A stretch of 64,000 bases of DNA from Anniella stebbinsi (GCA_029215795.1 JARDYH010000003.1:260641062-260705061); one strand, 5' to 3'. Positions 11,083-21,331 are shown, numbered from the stretch's first letter. The notes: generated by a model not told the origin, from the sequence alone. Made by a program: numbers and translations.

Positions 11083-11255
11083 TTAAGGTGACCAGCTACA
11101 AAAGAGGACTAGGCTCCTGCAGCTTTAACTGTTGTGATGAGGAGGGAATTTGACCAGGTACTGCATGCATACAAACGACACCTGCTGAAATTCCCTTTTC
11201 AATACCAATGTTAAAGATACAGTGGCCCTGTCCTCCTTTCCATACGGTCACCCTA
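11083..11255. mobile_element. family B hAT-type MITE, right half
   Basis: Runs from TAAGGTGACC to CGGTCACCCTA. It contains 'aactgttgtgatgaggaggg' and 'tgacacctgctgaaattcc'-like blocks shared with 24480-24798 and 51137-51455. No target duplication found. Confidence 0.75.
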
Positions 11256-11709
11256 CACACCACTAATGTTCCTTTATCACTTTTTAAGGATTTCATGGTG
11301 ACATGCATGTTTCTTCTCCCTTTTGCCCTCACAACAAGTCCAATCCCCTAACCCCTATATCACACTGGCTCCATTCTCAACCCCCCTGTGTGAAGTATAG
11401 TCCTAAATCCTGCATCCATTTCATCACAGCCATTGGGACTTCCCCGTCCTAGGGATGATCACTGTAAGCTCCATCAAATATAGACAAAAGCTCTCAGCTG
11501 ATTATGTGTTCAGATGTTCCAGTTTGCTTCCCAATCATACATGATGGGTGGCAGGAAGAGGACAGATTCCTAAGATCCAACATCAAAATTTTAGGTACAT
11601 GGATTACCCCTAAGCAGGAGGTTTTTTTCTAGACCAGTTCATATGTGATATTGTTCAGTGCTTCTGGCCAAGTGTTTAGGCCAATTGTAAGCCAAACAAT
11701 CTAGCTTCT
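11256..11709. other. no recognised feature
   Basis: About 450 bases without recognisable repeat or coding signature. Confidence 0.5.
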
Positions 11710-12069
11710 CAGGCCTCCTCCACACGGGGCGTTTAATGAGCCTTGAAGGCTCATTATAAATTTTACCTACACACGAGCGGAGCGCAAAACGGGCGTACAG
11801 GCGCGTTATCTCCCCGATAATGCGCATTTTCGAACGCGCGTTAAATAGCGACTTTTATTTTGCTCCGGCCGTTAAAGCGCATTTTCGCTGTGTGAACAAG
11901 CGATTATGCGCATTAACTACCTGTAAAGTGCTTTTTGGGCATCTTTTAATGCGCTTCGCCGCTTCTCGCCGCCTCCCGTGCAGAGGGATTAGGCGTAAAT
12001 GCGCCTCCGCGAAAATGCGCATAATCCCCGAACCGGGCGCAAAAGCGCATCCTTGTGGAGGGGGCCCTA
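11710..12069. mobile_element. family E GCGC-rich MITE, copy 1 (360 bp)
   Basis: The ends CAGGCCTCCTCCACA and TGTGGAGGGGGCCCTA are inverted repeats. The interior is studded with TGCGC/GCGCA words beside TTAA ('taatgcgc', 'gcgcattaac', 'gttaaagcgcatttt'), on both strands. Two more copies lie at 17202 and 32262. No transposase. TAGGG-type ends suggest hAT, but I found no matching target duplication, so the superfamily is uncertain. Confidence 0.75.
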
Positions 12070-12106
12070 GTTGTGGAAGTTCTCTTCTGTGTTGCTTGAA
12101 TAAATT

Positions 12107-12424
12107 TAGGGTGACCAGATAAAATCCAGGTCAGGGCTCATGTAACTTTAACAGTTGTAGAGAAAAGGGAATTTCAGCCAATGTCATTTGTAGGCAATTA
12201 GTTCTGGTGAAATTCCCTCTTCATCACAACAGTTAAAGTTGCAGGGGTCCTGCCTTCTTTTATATATGGTCACTCTAGTATAGTGCCTGCACCTTAACTG
12301 TTGTGATGAAGAGGGAATTTCACCAGGAACTGATTGCATACAAATGACACTGGCTGAAATTCCCTTTTCTCTACAACTGTTAAAGTTACAGGAGCCCTGA
12401 CCTGGATTTTATCTGGTCACCCTA
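12107..12424. mobile_element. family B hAT-type MITE, copy 3 (complete)
   Basis: TAGGGTGACCAGATAAAATC at the left and its inverse at the right (GATTTTATCTGGTCACCCTA when read as the end). Both halves carry 'ctttaacagttgt' and 'gaaattccctcttcatcac', so the whole is quasi-palindromic. It is the 'ATAAAATCC' subfamily shared with 3909 and 51479. Confidence 0.85.
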
Positions 12425-12734
12425 AAATTTGTTTTCTACAGGAAGAAGTCTTTTTGGCTTTCTTACACAGAAGGCCTCTGAGAGAGCAGCCCCAAGAAAT
12501 GAAACCATATGTCGTCCCATTGCTTCACTAGAGCATTTCTACAGGATAGGATAAATTCTCAAGTTTCTCACTGGTAAGGCACACCATTGACTAGAGTTAT
12601 AGCACAGCTTTTTTCTTTCTTTCTTTTTGATGAGGTGTTTTTTTCTTGGGGGGGGGGTTGTTTGTTGGCAGGCTAGCCCCGTTTTGCATTATAGACAACA
12701 CTGTGTATTACTGGCTCCCATTTCTGGGAATTGG
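12425..12734. other. no recognised feature
   Basis: Contains T-rich and G-rich homopolymer runs (12608-12660); nothing else identified. Confidence 0.5.
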
Positions 12735-13150
12735 GTGAGTTTAGGAGTGCTTCTTGATCCAGCACTGTCTCTGGAAGTTTAGGTGTCTTTGATGGGGAGG
12801 AATCCCTTTTACCGGCTTCAGCTAGTAAGAGAACTTTAGTTAGTCCTCAACAGGGATAGTTTGATCACTGTGGTCCATGCATTGGTAAACTCGAAAAAAT
12901 GATTATTAGGATGTGTTTTATGTGGGGCTACCCACAAGTTTAATCTGGAACCTGCAGTTTGGGCAGAACGCTGCAGTCCGTTTGGTAATGGGAGCACTTT
13001 ATCACCAATATAGTAATCTGATGTTGATGGAACCACACTGGCTGCCTACATGCTCTTGGGCCAGGTTTGAGGTTGTGGAGTTTACAAAGCCCTAAACAAC
13101 TCAGGTTCACCACATTCCCCCCACCGTTTACTTTCCAGCCAAGACATAGA
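12735..13150 (+). mobile_element. L2-type LINE, RT C-terminal region
   Basis: Frames broken by stops still give the family's order of motifs: 'LGVLLDPALSLEV', then 'SLITVVHALVNS' with a decayed 'RLDYCN' step, then 'NLQFGQNAAVRLVMG', then 'PHWLP' and 'WARFEVV'. This is the region after the catalytic core in L2/CR1-clade reverse transcriptases. Several stops and frameshifts show it is dead. Confidence 0.8.
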
Positions 13151-13264
13151 GGCTGGGAGATAAGTGGAGGGGACATTTGTGCAACAGCAGTAACTGCTCT
13201 GAGATGGAGCTGTGAAAAACAGAGGAAGACATTGGCTGAATTTGAACAACACATTAAGTAACTG

Positions 13265-13770
13265 GGGGGGGGGGAACAATCGTCAGTTGTGTTGCTTGTG
13301 TTGTGTGGAGGGTAACACGCCGCTCACAAACTACTGACGGTATGCTATTCCGCCCAACTAAGCAACTGAAAGAAACAACTGGTTTGCAAGTTGTTTAGCT
13401 CGAAGCCAGTTGTTTAAAGTGTTGGGTGGAGGGGTGAGCATGTTAATGGCGTGGGGTGAGTGCGTTAAAACACAAGCCCATAGAAGCAGGCGGCAAGAGC
13501 GACCAAAGCGGTGGCTGCCACTCTGCTACAACAGGTGCAACTTGCAGAGGCTGCTGGGATAGAACTGGGAGGACTGAGGGAGAAGGGAGGGTTGGGAGAG
13601 GGGCAAGGGCTGTGTCAGTCAAACGCTGGGTTGACTATTAGTCCACTCAACGCCAGCCCCAACCACCCACAGTTGTGTAGGAATATATTGTGTGGGGAGT
13701 ACCCGCAAAATAACCAATTGTGAGTTGGCTACTCAACCCACCATTGACTAATGTGTTGTCCGAATTCAAC
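13265..13770. mobile_element. family D DNA element, copy 1 (left end lost)
   Basis: The right end 'tgtgttgtccgaattcaacc' and the interior 'gttgactattagtccactca' match the 58922-59438 element ('gttgactattagttcac'). GTTG/CAAC words recur throughout (e.g. 'agttgttta', 'caactggtttgcaagttg'). The left terminus is replaced by a G-run. The ORFs at 13456-13723 are shadows. Confidence 0.6.
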
Positions 13771-14012
13771 CATTTAACTCCCCATTCTGGAGTAGCTGGA
13801 GAATCAGGGAAGTGTTGAAAGGGAGGAGGGCACTGACAAGGGTCAGTTTAACATTTAATAGTGAGAGGATTGCATTGCCATAATGTCCCCAGTCCCATTG
13901 GTGCACTTAGTTTGGATTTCCCCCCTTCATTTTGGTCCCTCAGGGTTGCGCAAATGGGTTCCTCTTTTGTCTTACCATTATTTCCCCCCTGTTCCTTTGC
14001 AACTGTGCCCAA

Positions 14013-14124
14013 GGCCAGATCTACGCCGTGTGTCAAATCATTACGGATGTGGAATAAAAAGCAGGATATAAAACTATGAAAGTGATAAATTGTGCCCCAA
14101 CAGTTATCAGTGTAGATCTAGTCC
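14013..14124. mobile_element. family F MITE, copy 1 (diverged)
   Basis: The ends GGCCAGATCTACGCC and 'gtgtagatctagtcc' are inverted repeats. The interior has 'gcaggatataaaactatgaa' and 'gccccaacagttatcagtg', the family F core. Confidence 0.7.
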
Positions 14125-14409
14125 AAATTAGCATGCATGCAGTCTCGCCTTGTCAGTTCTGTTGTATGTTACCTACCCAAGGTCTTTGCTCCTGCTGCAG
14201 CTAAAACATAGAAAGAAATTGACAAGGCAAGTCTATGCATATCAGAAAGCTGAATTTGCAGTCTTGCACCCTCTTTGCATGGGGCAGAAAAACCTTGATA
14301 ACTTTTAAACTGCTGACCAGAATGTCACCAAACCGCTGAAAGGCACATATCCTTGATAAGCCTCAATAAAGTATATCAGGAAAACAGGAATCTCTCCTGA
14401 AAGCAGTCC

Positions 14410-14674
14410 CCTGTCTTGCACCCAGATGAAAGACGGGGGATCTTTAAAAAACAAACAAACAAACAAAAACAATGCCCCATTTGCACAAGTGTCAAGAATC
14501 CGCCCCCCAAAAAGGTAAAAAAAAAATGTCCAGAAAAAAATGCACAAAACTTTACCAAAATGGGGGGGAGGAGGCGGAAATTTGCAACTTCGCAACTGCT
14601 TACTAGAATGGAAACACTGGGGAATCCTTGCCAGGCTCAAATGGAATTGGAATTCCTAGTGCTGCACATCCCTA
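14410..14674. mobile_element. hAT-like fragment (type H)
   Basis: The right end 'gtgctgcacatcccta' is the inverse of a TAGGGATG terminus. The interior is rich in 'aaaatgcac' and C/G homopolymers. The left end was not found. The ORFs at 14305-14685 are shadows. Confidence 0.45.
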
Positions 14675-14744
14675 ATTTCGCTTAAAAATTCTCAAGTGAA
14701 TATGCACCTGCTCATGTGAACCCTATGGCAGATTTAAAGGGAAA

Positions 14745-14945
14745 TTAACCTCGTGTTTGGGCTGAAAATTGAGGCGATCCAGGTTCAAATCCCTACTCAC
14801 CACCACAAGTCTCACTGCCTCGCAGTCTAACCTACCTCACAGGCATGTTGTGAGGATGAAGAGGGAGGGAAAGATCCATATAGTCTGCCCTGAACTCCTC
14901 GTTTGAGGAAAGGTTGGATAAAAATGTATTAATATATCTTTATCA
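14745..14945 (+). mobile_element. tRNA-derived SINE (MIR/Sauria-type)
   Basis: A B-box-like 'ggttcaaatccc' is followed by the core 'aacctacctcacagg' and 'gttgtgaggatgaag', then a tail 'ggttggataaaaatg'. This order (tRNA head, MIR-like core, LINE-type tail) defines the SINE. The head is shortened. Confidence 0.75.
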
Positions 14946-15652
14946 ATGGCCACTGTGATGCCTGGATCTTTTTATCTTTGTGTTTTTGTTTTCTCTTTTA
15001 TTGTTTATGACTTGTTATGCCATAATACAATGCTATAGTATCCTGTGTTAATGGAGGAATTATTTTCTTTTTTCTTGTGCACTTGTTCTGGTTTAACTTC
15101 TCAAGGTCAAAACATTCCCTTCAACGTACAAAGCTCTGCAGTGAACCTCCCCTCCCCCCTTTTAAATGTAACTCTGCTATTTCTTCTTTCTTCCTAATTC
15201 CCTCACATGTTTAAAATTCTAATCAGGCTTTTCAAAGACACCTCCTAATACAGTCTAACACAATGAATAAAATTCAACCATCTAACATTACTTTGTTCCT
15301 GTTTATTTTATGAACCCTCTGCAGAAAGTTAATTTTGCAATCAGTCTCATTAGGTTTGCAAGTAATAATGACCAGAGATAAGAAAATGTGGAGAGATTTC
15401 CAACTTTACGATCTACATACTCACTGATGTTCTTAAAACAATTACTCATTATCAACAGTTCATTCCCAACCTTTCCCCTCTCCGTATAATTGACTCCCTT
15501 GCATGAATGCAGTCAAAACACCATTAATGCCTCTCCATCCATGTTGCATAGCTCAAACACTAAGGTATGAATTACATTTTACGTGAACCATGCAGACTTT
15601 TTCTGCCCCTTCTTGATATAACTGGTGGCTCCTGGTAAGGGCTGGGGAAATC
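14946..15652. other. apparently unique AT-rich sequence
   Basis: No repeat or gene recognised. Confidence 0.5.
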
Positions 15653-16312
15653 ACAGAATAATAGTATCATAAAGTAGTTGAGCTGGAAGGGCCCTATTAG
15701 GGCCAACCCCCTGCTCGGGTACAGGAATCCACCTTAAAGCATCCCTGGCAGATGCTGTCCAGCTGCTTCTTGAAGGCCTCTAGTGTGGGAGAGCCAACAA
15801 CCACCCTAGGTCATGTGTTCCATTGTCATACTGCTCTAACAGTCAGGAAGTTTTTCCTGATGTCCAGCCAGAATCTGGCTTCCTGTAACTTGAGCCCATC
15901 ATTCCGTGTCTTGCACACTGGGATGATGGAGAAGAGATTCTGGCCCGCCTCTGTGTGACATTTCAAATACTTGAAGAGGGCTATCATGTCTCCCCTTAGT
16001 CTTCACTTCTCAAGGCTATAAACATACCCAGTTCTTTCCATCTCTCCTCATAGGGCTTTTTTTTCCAGACCCCTGATCATCCTTGTTGCCTTCCTCTGAA
16101 CCCCTCCAGCTTGTCTGCATCCTTCTTGAAGTGTGGTGTCCAGAACTGGACACAATACTCAAGATGAGGCCTAACCAGTGCCGAATAGAGGGGAATCAGT
16201 ACCTTATACGATTTGGAAGCTATAGTTCTATTAATGTAGCCCAAAATAGCATTTGCTTTTTAGCATTGACATCACACTGTTGGCTCATGTTCAGCTTGTG
16301 GTCAGGGTTGTG
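15653..16312 (-). mobile_element. CR1 LINE 3' half, minus strand
   Basis: The reverse complement reads the same RT tail as at 5660-6232. Plus-strand blocks include 'gttccattgtcatactgctc', 'gatgtccagccagaatctgg', 'gagggctatcatgtctcccc' and, further 5' in the element, 'gaactggacacaatactcaa'. It extends about 100 bases further into the RT region than the 5660 copy. Frames are broken. Confidence 0.9.
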
Positions 16313-16449
16313 ATATAATTAGATAAGTTGTTATCTCATGATCAGGAATGAGGAACCTCCAGCACTTAGGGGAATCCCTAAAAGGGAAAGGCTTTGAGAA
16401 CATCCTTGGCTGAAATGGGCCATACTAGTGAGGCAAATTTCTCCATAGA

Positions 16450-16618
16450 CTCTTAAATGCCCTATTATTGGAGGAGTTAATAGGACCTTTAAGGCTCCCA
16501 TTGGTGTGTGTGGGGGAAACACACGATTTCCATATGGCTGGGAAAAATCACACATTCCCCCCATGCCAATGAGGGCTTTAAAGACCCTATTAACTCTTCC
16601 AATAATAGGACATTTAAG
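16450..16618. repeat. foldback repeat, about 80-bp arms
   Basis: 'cctattattggaggagttaa' and 'cctttaaggctcccattgg' on the left pair with 'ttaactcttccaataatagg' and 'ccaatgagggctttaaag' on the right, around a centre 'ccatatgg'. The arms also contain 'gggaaacacacgatttcc', which recurs in the 18721-19125 cluster. Confidence 0.8.
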
Positions 16619-16654
16619 GCAGAGTTCAAGATCTTCTCCTCCCTCTTCATCCAT

Positions 16655-16766
16655 ACACCATGCCTGTGAGGTAAATTAGACTGTGGAAGAGTGAGACTTG
16701 TGGCAGTGAGCAGGGATTTGAACCTGGATCTCCTCACTTTTGGGCCAAAACACTAGGTTAAATCCC
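16655..16766 (-). mobile_element. tRNA-derived SINE fragment
   Basis: 'gtgaggtaaattagactgtg' then 'gcagggatttgaacctggat' and 'ctcctcac...ccaaaacact' is the reverse complement of a SINE head with its B box. Confidence 0.65.
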
Positions 16767-16772
16767 CTTTAA

Positions 16773-16774
<2 letters not shown>

Positions 16775-16802
<28 letters not shown>
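16775..16802. repeat. (GA)n microsatellite
   Basis: About 14 GA units. Confidence 0.95.
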
Positions 16803-16804
<2 letters not shown>

Positions 16805-17201
16805 CAGAAAGAAAAGGAAAGAAGTTCACATGATGGGTAGGACGAGATGCAGGGGAACAAAGGATTTTCACAACAGATGGCATTTCTTCTTACAGAAATT
16901 ATAAATCATGCCACACGGCTCCTTTTCAGTGGTGAGCTGACATTGTTGCTGCGGTAGGACTTTTGCTTCAGTGAGCTGCTGATTACAAGGCACAAAATGG
17001 AGCAAAACCCTCAGTGCTTTCTCTGGGAAACGTGCCATGTGAAAACTATAAGCGTGTAGGCTTTCAAATTGAGTTACTCAGTGTCTGGCTTCTTCTGTGA
17101 GAGACAGGACAATGTAAAACACCAAATTAATTGGTCACATCACTCACAAGCTACCCTGCAGCTCTTTATGGCAAAGCAAAACGGTATCTCAGGTAAGACC
17201 C
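16803..17201. other. no recognised feature
   Basis: About 400 bases with no gene or repeat family identified. Confidence 0.5.
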
Positions 17202-17380
17202 TGGCCTCCTCCACACGAGACGTTTAATGAGCCTTGAAGGCTCATTATAAATTTTACCTCCACACCAGCGGAGCGCAAAACGGGCGTACAGGCGCGTTAT
17301 CTCCCCGATAATGCGCATTTTCGAATGCGCGTTAAATAGCGACTTTTATTTTGCTCCGGCAGTTAAAGCGCATTTTGACT

Positions 17381-18205
17381 GCTGCCGCCGCTGTCAAAAG
17401 CCCTCCCCCAGCTGCAACGGCGCAGATTGGGGGATCAGCCAGTCGTGGCGGACGTGCAGCCAGCGAGCGAGCTCTCGAGGAGGTTGCTCCTCGCTCTGTC
17501 TTTCGGCTCGCGGGGTGAGGAAGGCTCAACTTTTCTCTGCCGCTCCTCCTCCTCCTCCTCCTCGCCCCCGGCAGCAGCAGCCTCTGCAGGGCCGGGAGGG
17601 GGGGCGAGCGAGCAATTCACAAACAGGGATGCGGAGCGTGCTGGCGGCGCCCCCCACAGCCCACCCCACGCAGAAAAAAAGAGAGAGAGCTCAGGTTGGC
17701 GAGGAAGAGAGCGGGAGGAATAGGGAATTGCGAGGATGGGGCGGCGGGGGAGAGAGAAATCCTCGCAAGAATAACACTAATACTTCTAATAATAATGTGA
17801 TCGAGGCCCCTCCTTCGCTCCGCCTCCTCCTCCCCCCCCCCCAGCGTTGCAGCAGCCAAAGCAAGGAGCCAGATGGCAAAGCTTGGCAGGTCTGTCTGTT
17901 GCTGCTGCAGTCATTCAAAGCCGAGTGTGTGTGTGTGTGTGTGTGTGTGTGCTTTCCCTGCTCCTCCCTCCCTCCGTCCGTCCTCCCTCCCGCCGCTTTG
18001 CCCCCAAGGTTCCTGCCTTCCCATTCCCCAAACCCAGTGCTGCCAAGCCCGATCACAAGCTCTCCCCCACCGACGGTTCAAAAATATCAAACGCAAAACG
18101 CGGGGGGCGCTTCAAGAACAGCTCATCAGGAGGGTGGCGGGGGAAGAGAGAGCGAGAGAGCGAGAGAAACGGACTTGACAGCCTGCCAGAGGGAAGGGGA
18201 GGGGA
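17381..18205. other. CpG-rich segment carried inside a MITE (candidate captured host DNA)
   Basis: It looks like a vertebrate CpG island or 5' UTR: dense CG dinucleotides, (CTC)n, (GT)n, GAGAGCGAGAGAGCGAGAG-like purine runs, poly-C tracts. No member of family E in this window contains it. The open frames across it (17427-17723, 17847-18272 and others) are typical of GC-rich DNA, and I recognise no protein. The source locus is unknown. Confidence 0.65.
17923..17951. repeat. (GT)n microsatellite
   Basis: About 14 GT units inside the captured segment. Confidence 0.95.
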
Positions 18206-18310
18206 GCGCCGCCTCTCGTGCAGAGGTATTAGGCGTAAAGGCGCTTCAGGGATAGTGCGCCCAATCGCCTAACCGGGCGCAAAAGCGAATTCTTGTGGAG
18301 GGGGCCCCTA

Positions 18311-18720
18311 AATGAGCTGGAAATTCCTACAGAGATTATGAGGAGGAGTGTGGCCCTTCATGATCACCTCAAGTCATGGCCTTGGTGGAATGTGGTGACA
18401 AGTCTAGCCTGCATCTACACTCTGCGGTCTCCAATATCGTGCCTCTCTTGGCACCTGCCAGGCTCCCTGCCCTCTCTTGATTTTATTTTTATTAAGATTT
18501 CTACACTGTTTTTAATTGGGGAGCTGAAATGCTGCAAGGCAAAATATTGCCCTCAAGCTCCATCTTACTTTGGTTGAAAAGAACAATTTTGTGTTTTGAA
18601 TCTCAGGACCCGTCTTGGTCTTGTACATACATCCTTGGGCAAGTTACTTTTTTTTTGGTAGGCTTTCTGTAAGTGTGTCCAAGGGAATTGCACACTTTCC
18701 GTAGGCCCCAGAAAATGTGC
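18311..18720. other. no recognised feature
   Basis: About 410 bases. The ORF at 18293-18577 has no family signature. Confidence 0.5.
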
Positions 18721-19125
18721 TTTGCTGGCCCTCCCCCATGCCAATCTGGACCTTAAAGACTCTCTTAATGCAAAGTAGCCTTGCGTAAGAGGGCCTTTAA
18801 GGCCCTGACTGGCGGGGGGTGGGGGGTGGGGGGAGAAACACACGATTTCCCCAAAGCTGGAAGGGGGAAATATATGATTTCCTCAGCCTTGGGGAAATCA
18901 CATGTTTCTCCCCCACCTCCACTGATGGGGGCCTTAAATGCCTTGTTAATATGGCCTTTAAGGTCCCCATCAGCAGAGTGGGGTGTGGAGAGAAACACAT
19001 GATTTCCCCAAGGCTGAGGAAATTGAGTATTTCCCCCTTCCACTCTAATGGCATGGGGAAACTGTGTATCCCCCCCCCCCCCGGCTGCATTAATGGTGGC
19101 CACCATTAATGCAATGGGGGAAAGG
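18721..19125. repeat. cluster of inverted 'AAACACACGATTTCCCC' units
   Basis: The block 'gagaaacacacgatttcccc' (near 18832) is followed by its inverse 'ggggaaatcacatgtttctc' (near 18892) and then a third unit 'gagaaacacatgatttcccc' (near 18990). The spacers are 'ggcctttaagg'-type palindromes. It is the same family as the foldback at 16450-16618. All ORFs here are shadows of this repeated structure. Confidence 0.75.
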
Positions 19126-19150
19126 AACAAAGGGTGTGGGTCAGAGTGCA

Positions 19151-19196
19151 CCCATGCCCAACTGCTCTCGAAGGCTCAAGAGCAGTTGGGCATGGG
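19151..19196. repeat. perfect 18-bp hairpin
   Basis: Stem CCCATGCCCAACTGCTCT (19151-19168) is exactly complementary to 19179-19196, with a 10-base loop. Confidence 0.95.
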
Positions 19197-20008
19197 CCTG
19201 TCCTAGCACCAGGCGGGTCCACCTGGACCCATGAAGGCTGGACCCAGGGTCATCCGCTGCCCAGGCAGATTTTCGATCCAATATGCCCACCAGTTCAAAG
19301 AGGGTAGGGACCTCTACTGTAGAGTTTGCATGTTCCCCTCTATCCCATTGAGATCTCCAAATTCAATGAAGTGTGCTCTCTTATTTATAATATTTTTGGA
19401 CATTATCATTCCAGGAGACTGCACATTTACAGTACGATCCTGTGCATATGACTAGTCTGAATGAGTTACCTGAGGGTATGACCAACTGAACTCATTCAGA
19501 TGTGTTCAAAACTCAAATCTCTGATCACTCAGTCAGTCACGTGAATGCTCTTTTGTTGGGCTTTATCATGTTTTTGAAACTTTTGAAACTGTAGAAACTT
19601 TGTATTTGTTTCTCAGTCAAACTTATTTCGGGGGAATTAATAAGGTGTACTGGGCCAGAGAGACGCCCTAAGTGTTCATCTTATCTTTACTCCCACAACG
19701 TTGCTCATTAGTGGCGGTGAGTCCTAACAGAAAAGTTTTGAGCTTGATTTGATGCTATTTTTATGTAATTGTGTAACCTCACATGGGGGGGGATGTATAT
19801 CATATTGTACTATGTATGTTTTTCAGTTCTTACAGATAAGGTATCACTTTTCTGAAAAAGCCGGAAATGGTGAAACAGGACTCAACCAGGTTGCTGTAAA
19901 AAAAACTTTGCCCATCTGAAAAAACTTGCTCATCTGTGCATAATATTGACACTTTTGTGTTATGCTGAATTTCTAGCACTTGTTTGTGTGCGTGTGTGTG
20001 TACCTGCT
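19197..20008. other. no recognised feature
   Basis: Mostly unique-looking sequence ending in a short GT-rich run (19983-20002). The ORF at 19231-19455 has no family signature. Confidence 0.5.
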
Positions 20009-20705
20009 TGTCATGAGGCAGTCTGAAGAATCTTCCTCTGAGGAGGAAGAAGTGGCAGAGACTGCAGCTTTACCCATTCCCCAGGACTTACCGGAGGAGG
20101 AGGAACAGCAGGGAGATTCCTCTGAAGAGCCCCAGGAAAGCCACCCTCTCCCACCCCGTTTCTAATGAGGAAGACTCGGGGCCTGAAGGAGTTTGTCCAG
20201 TAACTCCCCAGCAAAGGCGGCAGCTCAAACGGGCGGAGAAAGCTAAGCCCACAAGGCGAAGCATGAGACTGAGAAAACAGAGCACAGCTGATGCAAGCCT
20301 TAAGTAAGATAACGAAGGAATTGCACGCAGCTGTGAACAGGCTCAAGCAACTATAAAGGAGAAAGAAGTCAGAAGCTAAGATCCGTTGAGAACAACCGTC
20401 ATCTTCGGCTCTTGACACCCGGCATACTCCTGAATCGGAACCTGTGGACTGAACAACCGGCTTGACTATTTTGGCTCTGGTCTTTGGACTGCTCTAATAC
20501 TTGGTTTGACCCTCGGCTTGACATTCGGACGGACTGAACTTTTGGCGTGACCTTGGCTATTGGTAATTGGATTTTGGAATTACAAATAAACCCTTTAAAC
20601 CGTTAAAGGCCTGGCATTTTTCCCAGACATTCTTAGATAAGGGAGTTGGCAGGCTTCCTATACTAAGAGTTGTAAATACAACACTGCTCAATTACCTGTG
20701 TGACA
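20009..20705 (+). mobile_element. candidate solo LTR (gypsy-type), about 697 bp
   Basis: It begins TGTCA and ends TGACA, the short inverted ends of an LTR. A TATA-like 'tataaag' lies at 20352-20358 and a polyadenylation signal AATAAA at 20585-20590, in the right order for U3-R-U5. Repeated 'ttggactg', 'cggcttgac', 'accttggc' words near 20440-20560 recall reptile and fish gypsy LTRs. The acidic ORF at 20011-20165 is LTR sequence. No gag-pol and no second LTR lie nearby. Flanking pentamers (ctgct/cttag) do not clearly match. Confidence 0.5.
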
Positions 20706-20709
20706 CTTA

Positions 20710-21085
20710 GGGCATATCCACACTAGCCATTTATCCTGGGGTGGAATCAAGGTCATCCCTGCAGGCCCAAATGATGCACAGTTGATCTTGAGGTGAACTG
20801 GGGATGACCACTCTGTTTTCCCGGGATATCGGGCACTGCGTTTCCCCTTGATTTCCCCCCATCTCTTGGGCCAATCCCAAGATCTGTGGGAGGTGTGGCC
20901 CCCCTCCCGAAGTCATCGCTATTCCCCATGTGTAGAGGGGCTCAGCGAACGGCCAAGCAACTGTGGGGGGGGGGGAGCCCACAGGTATCAGGGGATGAGG
21001 GGGAGACGTTTTCAAGGGATATCGGCATGCTTCATGCTTTTGTAAACCGCCCAGACAGCTTCGGCTATGGGGCAGTATATAAGTG

Positions 21086-21128
<43 letters not shown>

Positions 21129-21331
21129 TTTTTTTTTAATCACACACACACATTTGACAGCTTCGCACAGGGTTGCAATGGTGCAAGCCTCATGAGCTGT
21201 CAAAAAACTTCTCCCTGGAATGGCTTGGGAAAAGTCCCTGGCGTGTGCCCTGTGAGGGATGATCGCTGAAGCTGAAAACTTCACCATCATCCCTCCCCAC
21301 TCCTGAAAGGGCTCTAGGTGTAGATGAGACC
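20710..21331 (-). mobile_element. family A MITE (Harbinger-like), copy 2
   Basis: The ends GGGCATATCCACAC and GTGTAGATGAGACC are inverted repeats. The element is flanked by TTA on both sides (20707-20709 and 21332-21334), the 3-bp duplication expected of PIF/Harbinger. Internally it has 'atgatgcacagttgatct' and the right-end 'gatgatcgctgaagc'. It is interrupted by an L2 tail at 21028-21127. Confidence 0.75.
21028..21127 (+). mobile_element. L2-type LINE 3' tail nested in family A
   Basis: 'tttgtaaaccgcccagacag' then 'cttcggctatggggcagtat' then a (TAA)n tail of about 13 units, the standard squamate L2 3' end. It is only about 100 bp, i.e. extremely 5'-truncated. Confidence 0.85.

Larger units (their letters stand above)
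17202..18310. mobile_element. family E MITE, copy 2, with a replaced CpG-rich centre
   Basis: The left 179 bases (to 17380, ending 'gcgcattttgact') and the right 105 bases (from about 18206, 'cgccgcctctcgtgcagagg') match family E copies 1 and 3 closely. Where those copies have roughly 80-120 bases of GCGC-rich centre, this one has about 825 bases of unrelated CpG-rich DNA. Total length is 1,109 bp against 346-360 bp. Ends: GGCCTCCTCCACACGA and 'tcttgtggagggggccc'. The long ORF 17311-18255 runs through both MITE and insert and is compositional. Confidence 0.8.

Noticed and set aside
17311..18255. 314-aa open frame through the CpG-rich element
   Set aside because: It starts in MITE sequence, runs through (GT)n, and the same region is open in several frames on both strands. 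This is a GC-composition effect, not a gene.
20011..20165. Acidic 51-60 aa ORF as an antigen-like or nuclear protein
   Set aside because: It sits inside the candidate LTR with TG...CA ends; such acidic frames are common in reptile gypsy LTR regions.
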